From CAYMEV01 sp964431655 [NCBI: uncultured bacterium] (lineage in GTDB: Bacteria > CAYMEV01), in contig CAYSKJ010000005.1 in assembly GCA_964431655.1 (NCBI GenBank), positions 1-44,557 of the forward strand: 44,557 bases of DNA. The letters are read 5' to 3'. Positions 23,932-32,631 of the stretch are shown piece by piece; the stretch's first letter is position 1; each line of letters opens with the position of its first letter. The notes under the pieces are model-generated. The model searched no databases. It worked only from the letters and a program-made list of their open reading frames with translations, and was not told the origin of the DNA. The position numbers and the translations under genes are program-made.

Positions 23932-26373
23932 ATGAGTACTGGCAATTTTTTCAGGATATATATCGGTTTAATATCCATTGGATTCATTATTCTTCTGTTA
24001 GCCATGAGCATAAATATTTCATCCTCGAAAGAGATTACCGTCTACCATTCCAAGTATTTTAAGCTGGATGACTATGTGAGGACAGGCAGGGTATCCATGG
24101 GCTTTCCCTTCCTATACACGGGCTACAGCATTGAAGTAGACGATATGGAAATAAATTTTCCTGAAAAGGGCCTTCACAGGGTTAAATTATCCGAGGAAAC
24201 AAGCCTTCTTTGCAGTATCCGCCTAATTTGCAGTATTGATACATCAAACATCGATTTTATTGTTAACAGGTTCGGTTATGAATTTGATAAAGTTATACTC
24301 CGGAATATCATCAAAGATACCCTTGAAAGTTTCATTTTTTCGATTCCCAAGCTTTCGGTTATTACCATGGAAAGGCTATGGGTTAATGAAAGGCTGAAAG
24401 AGCTCCTTTCTGCTGTCCTGCTTGAAAATGGCATTATTCTGGAGGATTTTTCATTCAATAATATCGAAATTGACAGGAAACAGGAAAAGGTAGGCGAATC
24501 AAAAGCAGTCAAAAAACCTGACATTATTGTTCTGTACATACCTGGGCTGGATAAAGGCATTTATAATCCCATCAGGAAGGAATTTCCTAACACAGAATAT
24601 GCAGATATAAAAAATTCTGCCCTGTTTGCAGATGGATATGAAGCTGAAAAAGTATTGATAACTGGCAAAATGCCTCATAAGTCAATGCTTTATTTTGATA
24701 ATTTCAATTATGATTTTGACAAATACCGCAGCAAGTATATCTGGGAGATTTTTGACTATTATTCAGACAGTATAATGTTACTTTTTCCTGCTTTTTTTTC
24801 TCCTGACAGCGATAAAATAGATATTGTACCCGAGATGAAATTTTCAGGCAGGCACTCTTCAGAAGATTATCAATACCTTTTAAGGCAGTATCCTGGTATG
24901 GGGGAAAACGAATTTAGCCTCCAGAAAGACCATTTTGAGAAGGAATTTTTCAGACTTACCAAGCTCAGTCCGGATGGAATGGATCATGATACCCGGGTTT
25001 TGGTTGATAAGCTATTTGTAGAGCTTTATGCCACAAAAGAAGGGTTAATGCAGGATAAGTCTCTTTTCATGTCCTTTATCAGGTCCCTTGATGAACTTAC
25101 TGTCAAGTTTATCCGGTATTCATTCCCAAGAGACCCTAATATTTCTGTAAGGGATTATATGAAATATAATATGGCAGTAAAAGGTGTCAGAAATATTGTT
25201 GAATCCTATATAAAAGAGTTTGTAAGAAATTCTGGGAAAAACAGCATTATCATCATAATCAATCCCTATCAGTACAAAGACGCATCTAAAAAGCCATCAG
25301 CCCTCGTAATGGACAAAAGATCCTATCTTCAGGATCACGGGTTTGCTTTATTTATCAAGAATGACATTTCCCGAGAGACCCGGCTGAATTCCCAGTCAGT
25401 AAATCTCCTGGATTTTTTCCCGAGTATTCTTTCCTTGTATGATTTTCCTTCAGCCAGGGACAATAGAGGCGAGAATTTTTTCAGAGTTAAGGAGCAGGGT
25501 ATTATCTCAAGGCTTATTAACAGCTATGACGGCATACTGAAAAATGAAATCATAATTAGCGGGATGGATGATACGGCTGTACCTGGGAATCGAAGGTTCA
25601 ATGAACCTGAGATATTTATCCCGGACCGATCGGTACTGGATAAAGATGAGGATAAAGCCGGATACCTGGAATATTTGACAGAGATTGCAGACGAATATCC
25701 CTTTATTTCAGAGATAGACTCCAAAGCCGGGCTTGTAAGCTATCTGGCCGGTGATATGGCAAAAGCTGAAGTGTACTATTCCAGGTATATAATAAGCAAT
25801 CCCTACTCCCCCAAGGGTTTTTATAATCTTGGCAGTACCTATGCCAGGACCGGGGATTTTGAAAAAGCAGCTGAATCCTATATTAATGCCTATTCTGTGT
25901 CCGGTATGGATAAGGAGATTTTAAACAGCATTGCTTATGCCTTTATAAAGCTTAATAACATTGAACAGGCCGGTTATTACTTTAATTTGAGCCTTGCTTT
26001 GGATGAAGACCAAAAAGAGATCATTGATTTTTTATCAAGGTATGAATATTCAGACAATATAGGCGCAGATGTATATAACCGGGCGATAATCAGCTTTTAT
26101 GAAATCAGGTCAGAAAATGTCACACTGATTAATAAGGTACTGGCATCCATTTCCAAATTTGATTATAAGCTTATAAACGCAGGGTTATTGCGCTCAATTG
26201 AGTCCCAGACGAAAGGATTCAGGTTTAAGGAGGTTAAGATAAGAAAAGCAGAACTTAACAAGGAGCTGGAAAAATATATAGACAATGTCCCCATTTTTGC
26301 TTTCAGTGATGTTTTCAATACAGGGGGTGCCTATATATCACTTTATAAATTTGATATTGATTTTGAAAATTAA
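23932..26373 (+). CDS. SPFH-like / alkaline-phosphatase-like / TPR fusion protein
   Basis: An 813-residue membrane-anchored protein. One transmembrane helix (about 8-27) is followed by a region (about 45-190) that reads like an SPFH/band-7 domain: GFPFLYTGYSIEV, then a helix pair and LLENGIILEDFSFNNIEID. Next, from KKPDIIVLYIPGLD (about 193-206) to LLDFFPSILSLYDFPSARDN (about 495), the fold resembles the alkaline phosphatase/phosphodiesterase superfamily. However, the usual SDHG metal motif reads INPYQY and no nucleophile Thr motif is evident, so catalysis is unlikely. TPR repeats occupy about 600-700 (GFYNLGSTYARTGDFEKAAE). The orientation implies that most of the protein is outside the cytoplasm. 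Domain calls are by eye; the combination is unfamiliar to me. Confidence 0.65.
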   Translation: MSTGNFFRIYIGLISIGFIILLLAMSINISSSKEITVYHSKYFKLDDYVRTGRVSMGFPFLYTGYSIEVDDMEINFPEKGLHRVKLSEETSLLCSIRLICSIDTSNIDFIVNRFGYEFDKVILRNIIKDTLESFIFSIPKLSVITMERLWVNERLKELLSAVLLENGIILEDFSFNNIEIDRKQEKVGESKAVKKPDIIVLYIPGLDKGIYNPIRKEFPNTEYADIKNSALFADGYEAEKVLITGKMPHKSMLYFDNFNYDFDKYRSKYIWEIFDYYSDSIMLLFPAFFSPDSDKIDIVPEMKFSGRHSSEDYQYLLRQYPGMGENEFSLQKDHFEKEFFRLTKLSPDGMDHDTRVLVDKLFVELYATKEGLMQDKSLFMSFIRSLDELTVKFIRYSFPRDPNISVRDYMKYNMAVKGVRNIVESYIKEFVRNSGKNSIIIIINPYQYKDASKKPSALVMDKRSYLQDHGFALFIKNDISRETRLNSQSVNLLDFFPSILSLYDFPSARDNRGENFFRVKEQGIISRLINSYDGILKNEIIISGMDDTAVPGNRRFNEPEIFIPDRSVLDKDEDKAGYLEYLTEIADEYPFISEIDSKAGLVSYLAGDMAKAEVYYSRYIISNPYSPKGFYNLGSTYARTGDFEKAAESYINAYSVSGMDKEILNSIAYAFIKLNNIEQAGYYFNLSLALDEDQKEIIDFLSRYEYSDNIGADVYNRAIISFYEIRSENVTLINKVLASISKFDYKLINAGLLRSIESQTKGFRFKEVKIRKAELNKELEKYIDNVPIFAFSDVFNTGGAYISLYKFDIDFEN

Positions 26374-26384
26374 CAACTATTTTT

Positions 26385-26413
26385 TTGACATAATGCTTTT
26401 AATATTTTAATCT
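26385..26413 (+). promoter_or_regulatory. Candidate promoter of the transporter ATPase/Ton operon
   Basis: A perfect TTGACA (26385-26390) lies in the 74-base gap after the fusion gene. Candidate -10 elements are TTTAAT (26406-26411, spacing 15) and TAATCT (26408-26413, spacing 17). It suggests the ATPases have their own promoter, apart from the permease operon. Confidence 0.4.
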
Positions 26414-26447
26414 ATGTCCTAAATCTTAAAAAACATTTGCATATTTT

Positions 26448-27428
26448 ATGGAAAAAGATATCATTCTTGAAGTTAAAGGCCTTAAAACATTTTTCTATAC
26501 AGAACAGGGAATTGTAAAGGCTGTTGATGATGTTTCCTTCAGCATCGAAAGGGGACAGACAGTTGGGATAGTCGGAGAATCAGGATGTGGCAAAAGCGTT
26601 ACTTCCTTGTCTATCCTCAGGCTGGTAAACTGGCCCCCGGGTAAGATCGCAGGAGGCGAAATAATTTATAATAATAGAAACCTTTTGAGTTTGAAGGAAA
26701 ATGAAATGAGAGAGATAAGGGGGAATGATATATCCATGATTTTTCAGGAGCCAATGACAAGCCTTAATCCGGTTTTTACCATCGGTTCCCAGATCATGGA
26801 GGCCATTGTCCTTCACCAGAAGGTTTCCAGGAAAGAAGCCAGGGACCGTGCTGTGGAGCTTTTAAGGCTGGTGAGCATTCCAGACCCTGACAAGCGCATA
26901 GATGAATACCCTCATAACCTTTCAGGAGGCATGAGGCAGAGGGTGATGATCGCAATGGCCCTCTCTACTAATCCATCCATACTGATAGCTGATGAACCTA
27001 CGACAGCGCTGGATGTCACTATACAGGCCCAGATCCTTGACCTTATCAAGGAGGTTCAGACCAAATACAATCTGACTATTATCCTTATAACCCATGATCT
27101 TTCAATTATAGCGGAAACTGCCGATAAGGTTATTGTCATGTATGCAGGCAAAATCATAGAAGAGAGCGATGTAAAGAGTATTTTCAGAAACCCTGCCCAT
27201 CCATATACTAAAGGTCTGCTTTCTTCTATTCCAAGGATTGATGATGAATCCGTAAGAGGATCCCTTTTTACCATAAAGGGACTGGTTCCTGATCCCCTGG
27301 ATCTTCCCCCCGGATGTTATTTCGAACCCCGCTGTATCAGCAAGAAACCTGAATGCAGGCAGAGGATGCCTGAATTTACAAATATTGAGAATAACCACAG
27401 GGTCAGATGCCTGCTTTATGAACAGTAG
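26448..27428 (+). CDS. Peptide ABC transporter ATP-binding protein, OppD/DppD type
   Basis: Cytoplasmic ATPase that powers peptide uptake. It has Walker A GESGCGKS, the Q-loop [15 protein letters not shown], the ABC signature LSGGMRQRV, Walker [14 protein letters not shown] and the H-loop ITHDLSII. It ends with the oligopeptide-transporter C-terminal domain, whose Cys cluster ([17 protein letters not shown]) matches the iron-sulfur-type motif seen in OppD/DppD proteins. At 326 residues it has full length. No Shine-Dalgarno precedes the ATG. The partner ATPase gene overlaps its stop. The permeases are encoded about 7.7 kb upstream. Confidence 0.95.
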   Translation: MEKDIILEVKGLKTFFYTEQGIVKAVDDVSFSIERGQTVGIVGESGCGKSVTSLSILRLVNWPPGKIAGGEIIYNNRNLLSLKENEMREIRGNDISMIFQEPMTSLNPVFTIGSQIMEAIVLHQKVSRKEARDRAVELLRLVSIPDPDKRIDEYPHNLSGGMRQRVMIAMALSTNPSILIADEPTTALDVTIQAQILDLIKEVQTKYNLTIILITHDLSIIAETADKVIVMYAGKIIEESDVKSIFRNPAHPYTKGLLSSIPRIDDESVRGSLFTIKGLVPDPLDLPPGCYFEPRCISKKPECRQRMPEFTNIENNHRVRCLLYEQ

Positions 27429-28413
27429 TAAGAATTATATACTTAATGTGAGAAACCTGGTTAAATATTTCCCCATAAAGAAAGGACTGCTTTCCAGAAC
27501 TGCAGGTTATGTAAAGGCTGTTGATGATATCAGCTTCTCGGTTAAAGAGGGGGAGATACTGGGTCTGGTGGGAGAAAGCGGCTGTGGCAAAACTACCGTT
27601 GGCAGGAGTATCTTGAGGCTGATAGAACCGACATCGGGAGAAATTTTATTTGATGATAAGGATATAATAAAACTCAAGGGCGATAAGCTTCGAAAGCAGA
27701 GAAAGGAAATGCAGATTATCTTTCAGGATCCTTTCTCATCACTTAACCCAAGGATGACAATAGGTAATATAGTGAAGGAACCCTATGAAATCCACGGTGT
27801 ATTTAAAAAGAAAGAGAGGATGGACAGGGCCAGGGATATCCTTATGACCGTTGGAATAAACCCTAATATGCTCAACAGGTATCCCCACGAATTCAGCGGA
27901 GGGCAAAGGCAGAGAATAGGAATTGCCCGAGCCCTGGCATTAAATCCCAAGCTTATAATCGCCGATGAGCCAGTCAGCGCCCTGGATGTTTCCATACAGG
28001 CACAGATAATTAATCTGCTTGTGGAACTCCAGAAAAAATTCAGTCTAACCTATATATTTATTGCTCATGATCTTGCCGTAGTCAAGCATGTGAGCGACAG
28101 GATTGTCGTCATGTACCTTGGGAAAATTGCAGAGATAGCTGATGGAAGCGAACTTTACAGGAATCCGATGCACCCCTATACACAAGCCCTTCTTTCAGCC
28201 ATTCCCATACCCGATCCCCTTGTAAAAAAGCAGAGAATTATTCTTGAAGGTGATGTCCCGACACCTATAGACCCCCCTTCGGGATGCAGGTTTCATTTAA
28301 GGTGCAGGTACAGGCAGGAGATATGTACAAAAGAAACCCCTGTGCTGGAAGAAAAATCACCATCCCATTATGTAGCGTGCCATATTGTTAAAAACGAAAA
28401 ATACAATAATTAA
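27418..28413 (+). CDS. Peptide ABC transporter ATP-binding protein, OppF/DppF type
   Basis: Second ATPase of the peptide transporter. The motifs are GESGCGKTT (Walker A), [15 protein letters not shown] (Q-loop), FSGGQRQRI (signature), [13 protein letters not shown] (Walker B) and IAHDLAVV (H-loop), with the C-terminal Cys motif [14 protein letters not shown]. The ATG at 27418 lies 11 bases before the end of the OppD-type gene and is preferred; the frame is open from a TTG at 27385. The N-terminal segment [13 protein letters not shown] is characteristic of the OppF half. The ExbB-type gene follows after only 14 bases, so the Ton genes may be read from the same transcript. Confidence 0.95.
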   Translation: MNSSKNYILNVRNLVKYFPIKKGLLSRTAGYVKAVDDISFSVKEGEILGLVGESGCGKTTVGRSILRLIEPTSGEILFDDKDIIKLKGDKLRKQRKEMQIIFQDPFSSLNPRMTIGNIVKEPYEIHGVFKKKERMDRARDILMTVGINPNMLNRYPHEFSGGQRQRIGIARALALNPKLIIADEPVSALDVSIQAQIINLLVELQKKFSLTYIFIAHDLAVVKHVSDRIVVMYLGKIAEIADGSELYRNPMHPYTQALLSAIPIPDPLVKKQRIILEGDVPTPIDPPSGCRFHLRCRYRQEICTKETPVLEEKSPSHYVACHIVKNEKYNN

Positions 28414-28427
28414 AAGGAGGAAAGACT

Positions 28428-29324
28428 TTGAGAAAGTACATTCTTATCTTTGTGATCTTAGCGGTCTTTATGGCTGTACCCGTACTGTACTGCCAGGAAG
28501 AAGAAGCGGCGATCAACGAGGGCGAGGAAACAGAAGAATTTGTGGTAGAAGAAGAGCCAGCACCAGCAATTGAGGACGAATATGATCCCTTTGCAGAGGA
28601 ACTGGAAGAGGAACTTGCAGTTGTAGGTGAAAAAGAATGGTGGACAGGAGGCCCTATCCTGGATTTTTTCAAAAAGGGCGGTCCTTTCATGTGGCCATTG
28701 CTTTTGCTGTCAGTTCTCGGCATTATCTTCATTATTGAAAGATTATGGGCATATCATTCCGTAAAGATGAATACAGCTGAATTTACCATCGGAGTCAAAA
28801 CAAGAATACAAAAAGGAGATGTCCGGGCAGCTATCAAGCTCTGCGAAAGCCAGAAGAGCCCCATCGCAGCCGTTGTCAAAGCAGGATTGCTTAAGTATGG
28901 AAGGGGCAGGGAAATTGTTGAAAATGCTGTAGCTACATCAGCCGTAGTTGAGGCAAGCCGTCTTGAAAGGGGTCTTGCTGTACTGGCCTCCGTTGCAAAC
29001 ATAGCACCTCTGGTTGGATTTCTCGGTACTGTTTCAGGTATGATTTCTTCTTTCGATGTTATTGCCAAGCAGGGACTGACCGATCCGGGCGCTGTTGCAG
29101 GCGGTATATCAGAAGCCCTGATAACAACAGCAGCAGGTCTGGTTATAGCCATCCCCATGCTTGCCGCCTATAACTATTTTACCGGCAAGGTAGCCAGGTT
29201 TACCCTTGAGATGGAGGAAAGCTCCAATATTCTTCTGGACCTGCTCCATGAAATAGAGCTTAAGCAGAAAGAGGCTCAGGCTCCCCAGGCCCCGAAAGGA
29301 ACGATCAGAAGGGATCTGACATGA
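28428..29324 (+). CDS. exbB: ExbB/TolQ/MotA-family proton channel protein
   Basis: Inner-membrane subunit of a TonB energy-transducing complex. The start is a TTG decided by a perfect AGGAGG 8-9 bases upstream. A signal-peptide-like helix (3-20) is followed by a strongly acidic, low-complexity segment (about 22-68, rich in Glu). The ExbB core then has three membrane helices: GGPFMWPLLLLSVLGIIFII, ASVANIAPLVGFLGTVSGMI and ALITTAAGLVIAIPMLAAY. The 298-residue length reflects the N-terminal extension; E. coli ExbB has 244. Its stop overlaps the first exbD gene (ATGA). Together with two ExbD genes and tonB this is a complete Ton module. A Tol or gliding-like role is less likely because a TonB gene is present. 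Confidence 0.93.
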   Translation: MRKYILIFVILAVFMAVPVLYCQEEEAAINEGEETEEFVVEEEPAPAIEDEYDPFAEELEEELAVVGEKEWWTGGPILDFFKKGGPFMWPLLLLSVLGIIFIIERLWAYHSVKMNTAEFTIGVKTRIQKGDVRAAIKLCESQKSPIAAVVKAGLLKYGRGREIVENAVATSAVVEASRLERGLAVLASVANIAPLVGFLGTVSGMISSFDVIAKQGLTDPGAVAGGISEALITTAAGLVIAIPMLAAYNYFTGKVARFTLEMEESSNILLDLLHEIELKQKEAQAPQAPKGTIRRDLT

Positions 29325-29746
29325 TAAAAGTAAAAAGGAAACAGAAAGTAGATGCTTATATACCCAGTGCATCTATGGCAGATATAGCCTTTTTGCTGAT
29401 CATATTTTTCATGGTTACCACAACTTTCAGCGTTGATAAAACCAATGTATCTCTACCAGTTTCCTTTAACCGCGTTGACGTGCCCAGGGACGCTGCTTTG
29501 ATTGCTGTTGAAAAGAACGGAAGGATTCATTTCACATCCGGAGAAGAAATGAGCAGGGAAGTCCTGATTGTGGACCTTGCAGCCATGGCAAGCCAGATTA
29601 TTGTTTCAGACCCGGCGAAGTACTTTATTATCAAGGCGGACACTGATACACGTTATATCTATATTAATGATGTGATGGAGTCCTTAAGAAGAGCGAGGGT
29701 AGTCAATATAAACCTTCTGACCATGCAAAGAAGCGAAGAAATATAG
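29321..29746 (+). CDS. exbD: ExbD/TolR-family protein, first copy
   Basis: Single-span inner-membrane partner of ExbB. The helix ASMADIAFLLIIFFMVTTTF contains the essential Asp of the ExbD/TolR family, and the C-terminal half is the periplasmic domain (about 45-141). At 141 residues it is complete. The start overlaps the exbB stop (ATGA), and a second ExbD gene follows after 11 bases. The two copies differ in their periplasmic parts, suggesting a hetero-dimer in the ExbB channel; that is inference. Confidence 0.93.
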   Translation: MIKVKRKQKVDAYIPSASMADIAFLLIIFFMVTTTFSVDKTNVSLPVSFNRVDVPRDAALIAVEKNGRIHFTSGEEMSREVLIVDLAAMASQIIVSDPAKYFIIKADTDTRYIYINDVMESLRRARVVNINLLTMQRSEEI

Positions 29747-29757
29747 GGGGTGCTGAA

Positions 29758-30192
29758 ATGACAAGAAGATTGAAGTCAAAAAAACCGAATTCTGAAATCC
29801 CTACAGCTTCAACAGCTGATATTGCCTTTCTGCTTATTGTGTTCTTTATGGTTACGTCAGTAATTGCGGCGACAAAAGGAATTGAGTTCAGGCTGCCCAA
29901 AGATGATGACAGACAGGATGCACAGGTAGAGACAATAGAGGCACTGCATATAATTATTCCTGCAAGCGGGGGATATATCGTTGACAAGGAGCTGATGAGC
30001 ATACCTGCATTGAAAAACTATGTCAGGGATAAGCTTGAAATGACAAGCTATAATCAGTTCATCATTGTCCAGGTGGATGATGCCGTGCCCTACGGCAAGC
30101 TTGTTGAAATGCTGGATATTCTACAGACCCTGAAAGCAAGGAATATAGCAATACCAACTAAAGCTGAAATAGCAGAATGGGGTATGATATAG
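29758..30192 (+). CDS. exbD: ExbD/TolR-family protein, second copy
   Basis: Second ExbD paralogue, 144 residues. The membrane helix ASTADIAFLLIVFFMVTSVI again holds the conserved Asp, with nearly the same helix as the first copy, but the periplasmic domain has diverged (GIEFRLPKDDDRQDAQVET). A G-rich Shine-Dalgarno (AGGGGGTG) precedes the ATG. It is located between the first exbD and tonB, in the same orientation, in what looks like one transcript. Confidence 0.93.
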   Translation: MTRRLKSKKPNSEIPTASTADIAFLLIVFFMVTSVIAATKGIEFRLPKDDDRQDAQVETIEALHIIIPASGGYIVDKELMSIPALKNYVRDKLEMTSYNQFIIVQVDDAVPYGKLVEMLDILQTLKARNIAIPTKAEIAEWGMI

Positions 30193-30258
30193 TTGACTTT
30201 GCACGTGGCAGACTGTATATTTAATAATAGAAAGGAAATTTAAAAAGGGGGTACCCTT

Positions 30259-30921
30259 ATGGATTTTGAAGAATATGAGAAACTTAAGGAAGTTGATGAA
30301 AAGAGGACCTGGAAAGCGGTATATATTGCAGTAATATTTCATGCTGTAATATTTCTGGCTCAGTGGAATGTCTTTCAGGCTGACAGTGTCATAAAGGATG
30401 ATAAGGCCATATTTGATGTCAAGGTATATGTTCCGCCGCCACCTCCTCCTGAAGAACCCCAGGTAAAAAGACAGAGAACGGTCTTCAAGCCGATTCCTGA
30501 TCCCACGCCGGATAAGCCCAAGGTGGATATAGTGGAGATTCCTGATGATTATTGGGAACCAAGCTATGACAATGATTATTTTGATGAATATGATTATGGT
30601 GAAATAATGCCTACAGCCCAGATCATGCAGGAATATGAAGTAAGCGAGCCTCCCCAGAGAATATCCGGGGAAGACCCCCGATATCCCGAAATAGCTCGCG
30701 CAGCAAGGGTTCAGGGCAATGTAATTGCTTATATTACCGTGGGAGCTGACGGAAGAGTATTGGATGTTCAGATTCTCAGGGGAATAAAGGGTGCTTTTGA
30801 GGAATATTTCAACAATGAAGTTAAGAGAGCAGCAATGAATTACAGGTATAAACCAGCAATTCACCAGGGAAAGCCGGTGCCGGTCAGGATACAGTTTACC
30901 TTTACCTTCAAGCTTAACTAA
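30259..30921 (+). CDS. tonB: TonB energy-transducing protein
   Basis: Periplasm-spanning protein that couples the ExbB/ExbD proton channel to outer-membrane receptors. One N-terminal membrane helix (about 16-36, AVYIAVIFHAVIFLAQWNVF), a Pro-rich linker beginning PPPPPPEEPQVKR, an acidic Tyr-rich stretch (DNDYFDEYDYGE), and the C-terminal TonB domain with PRYPEIARAARVQGNVIAYI and VGADGRVLDVQILRG. At 220 residues it is normal. AAAGGGGG lies upstream of the ATG. It is the last gene of the unit and is followed by a strong terminator. No TonB-dependent receptor gene lies in the window. Confidence 0.94.
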   Translation: MDFEEYEKLKEVDEKRTWKAVYIAVIFHAVIFLAQWNVFQADSVIKDDKAIFDVKVYVPPPPPPEEPQVKRQRTVFKPIPDPTPDKPKVDIVEIPDDYWEPSYDNDYFDEYDYGEIMPTAQIMQEYEVSEPPQRISGEDPRYPEIARAARVQGNVIAYITVGADGRVLDVQILRGIKGAFEEYFNNEVKRAAMNYRYKPAIHQGKPVPVRIQFTFTFKLN

Positions 30922-30936
30922 GTCTATTCAATTGAC

Positions 30937-30968
30937 AAAAAAAGCCCGGTTTTAGACCGGGCTTTTTT
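30937..30968 (+). terminator. Strong rho-independent terminator after tonB
   Basis: GCCCGGT (30944-30950), loop TTTAG, ACCGGGC (30956-30962), flanked by seven A and six T residues. The stem is a perfect 7 base pairs, extended by A-T pairs. Confidence 0.92.
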
Positions 30969-31052
30969 ATTTGCATGTCCTGGTTAAAAAATTGGTGTGA
31001 AGCATTCCATGGCTGTCTAATATCATTAGAACTGGCCGTTCCGGGAATTTTC

Positions 31053-31081
31053 TTGACAATTAAGCTATTAAAAATCAGAAT
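31053..31081 (+). promoter_or_regulatory. Candidate promoter of the DUF4388-CheB-receiver operon
   Basis: A perfect TTGACA (31053-31058), 17-base spacer, CAGAAT (31076-31081, 4 of 6 matches). It lies after the tonB terminator, so the operon must have its own promoter hereabouts; the leader would be about 42 bases and carries GGAG before the ATG. Confidence 0.45.
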
Positions 31082-31129
31082 GTCAATAAATATGGATATC
31101 AGCACACTTTCTCTAAGAAGGAGAAGAAA

Positions 31130-31672
31130 ATGTCTTTTCAAGGCTCTTTAGATAAGATGAAGCTGCCGGAGATTATTCAGCTGGTGGCAGTAGCAGGAAA
31201 AACAGGCAAGTTCAGCATAGACAGCATTTATGGAAAGGGGGATATATACCTCTTCCAGGGTGAGATTATACATGCAGAGACCAGCGGAGCTCTTAAGGGT
31301 GAGAATGCCTTGTATTCCATTGCCATATGGGAACAGGGGGACTTCCTTTTCCATCCTGATGCACAGCCTCAGGAGCATTCCATAAAGAAGAATAATACTG
31401 CTCTGCTTATGGAGATAGCCAAGAGGCTTGATGAGTGGAAAATACTGAAAAGATATATCAGAAGCCTGAGCATGGTGATAAACAAAACTTCCGACCCCAA
31501 TAAGCTGAGGATAAAAAACCTATCCAAGGGGGAGCTGCAGATATACAGCCTTATTGACGGGGAAAAGAATATTACTGATATCGCCAATGAACTGGGTATG
31601 GAGATATTCTCCATATGCAAGTATATTTTCGGGCTCCTGACCATGAAACTGATAAACATAGAGTATGAATAG
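31130..31672 (+). CDS. DUF4388 (PATAN-type) domain protein
   Basis: A cytoplasmic protein of 180 residues. The N-terminal 105 residues match the DUF4388/PATAN pattern: FQGSLDKMKLPEIIQLVAV, then GKTGKFSIDS, GDIYLFQGEIIHAET and the YSIAIWEQGDFLFHP segment. The C-terminal part (about 125-180) looks like a small winged-helix module (YSLIDGEKNITDIANELG). Such proteins are common next to receiver domains in bacteria with complex signalling and may help assemble signalling or motility complexes; no enzyme activity is expected. GGAG is placed well before the ATG. The CheB-like gene overlaps its 3' end by 8 bases. Confidence 0.85.
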   Translation: MSFQGSLDKMKLPEIIQLVAVAGKTGKFSIDSIYGKGDIYLFQGEIIHAETSGALKGENALYSIAIWEQGDFLFHPDAQPQEHSIKKNNTALLMEIAKRLDEWKILKRYIRSLSMVINKTSDPNKLRIKNLSKGELQIYSLIDGEKNITDIANELGMEIFSICKYIFGLLTMKLINIEYE

Positions 31673-32243
31673 CCCTGAGAGGGTAGTAATCATTGGTATT
31701 AGCGCAGGCGGTCCGCCTACCTTAAGGCTGCTTCTTTCCTACATCAAGGCTTTATCAAATCCCATAATAATTGTTCAGCACATACCCAGGACATTTACTG
31801 ATGTACTGGTTCAGAATATAAAGCAGCTTATAGACCTTCCTGTCGTTAAATTTGACAATTATACATCACTTGAGAGCAATGCCGTTTATTTTTGTCCTGG
31901 CGGATACCATACAGTCTTTAAAATCCTGAGAGACAGGGTTCAAAGCAGGCTTTACCTGCCGGAAAAGGATGATCTTGTAGCCCCTTCCATAGATAAATCC
32001 ATGATTTCGATTGCAGAACTATACGGCAGTTCTGCCATGGGTGTAATTATGACCGGAATGACCGGCGACGGCGTTCAGGGAATAGGCTGTATAAAGAAAA
32101 TGGGAGGGATTACAGTTGCCCAGGATGAAAAAAGCTCAGTAATTTTCGGCATGCCTAAAAAGGCGATTGAATCAGGTTATGTGGACTATGTATGCGATGT
32201 CAGGGGTATAGCCAGAAGGATTGACCAGTTCATTAATAATTAA
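31665..32243 (+). CDS. Stand-alone CheB-type protein-glutamate methylesterase
   Basis: The catalytic domain of a chemotaxis-type methylesterase/deamidase, 192 residues. The Ser-His-Asp triad is visible: S13 in GISAGGP, H39 in VQHIP and D135 in TGMTGDGVQG. The segment YFCPGGYHTVF and the end region MPKKAIESGYVDYV are also typical. Unlike chemotaxis CheB there is no N-terminal receiver; the receiver is a separate gene just downstream. No chemoreceptor, CheA, CheR or CheW lies in the window, so the substrate is unknown. It overlaps the DUF4388 gene by 8 bases. Confidence 0.93.
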   Translation: MNSPERVVIIGISAGGPPTLRLLLSYIKALSNPIIIVQHIPRTFTDVLVQNIKQLIDLPVVKFDNYTSLESNAVYFCPGGYHTVFKILRDRVQSRLYLPEKDDLVAPSIDKSMISIAELYGSSAMGVIMTGMTGDGVQGIGCIKKMGGITVAQDEKSSVIFGMPKKAIESGYVDYVCDVRGIARRIDQFINN

Positions 32244-32256
32244 CAAGGAGAGTTAT

Positions 32257-32631
32257 ATGGGGTCTGCAGAGAAACAGATATTGATTGTGGATGATAACCT
32301 TAGTATCAGGAGGCTCATTGCGGAATTTCTTGAGCTTGAGGGTTATGGCATCGACACTGCAGGAGACGGCGCTGAAGCTTTCAAGAAGACTATGATAAAT
32401 TCCTATGACCTTATTATAATGGATATACAGATGCCAAAAATGAACGGAATGGACGCAATGAGGGCTGTAAGGATTAACCTGCCTGCTATTCCTGTCATTA
32501 TAATTTCCGGCACGCGGGACAGGGCTGTTATTCAGCAAGCCAGAGAATGCGGGGCGGATGCATATATATCAAAGCCATTTTCCGTTGATGATCTGGTGGA
32601 AAGAGTGAAAGAGGTGTTAGTTATCCGGTAG
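32257..32631 (+). CDS. Single-domain response regulator (CheY-like receiver)
   Basis: A 124-residue receiver domain with no output domain. It has acidic pair D12-D13 (ILIVDD), phospho-acceptor D56 (LIIMDIQMPKMNG), S84 (VIIISGT) and K106 (YISKPF). AAGGAG 6 bases before the ATG at 32257 fixes this start, although the frame is open from 32221. Following the receiver-less CheB, it may act as its detached regulatory domain. No histidine kinase is encoded nearby. Its 3' end overlaps the converging PP2C gene by 11 bases. Confidence 0.94.
   Translation: MGSAEKQILIVDDNLSIRRLIAEFLELEGYGIDTAGDGAEAFKKTMINSYDLIIMDIQMPKMNGMDAMRAVRINLPAIPVIIISGTRDRAVIQQARECGADAYISKPFSVDDLVERVKEVLVIR

Noticed and set aside
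30121-30864. A 247-codon frame antisense to tonB
   Set aside because: The protein is rich in Ile, Tyr and Cys with no domain, and tonB on the plus strand has all expected parts.
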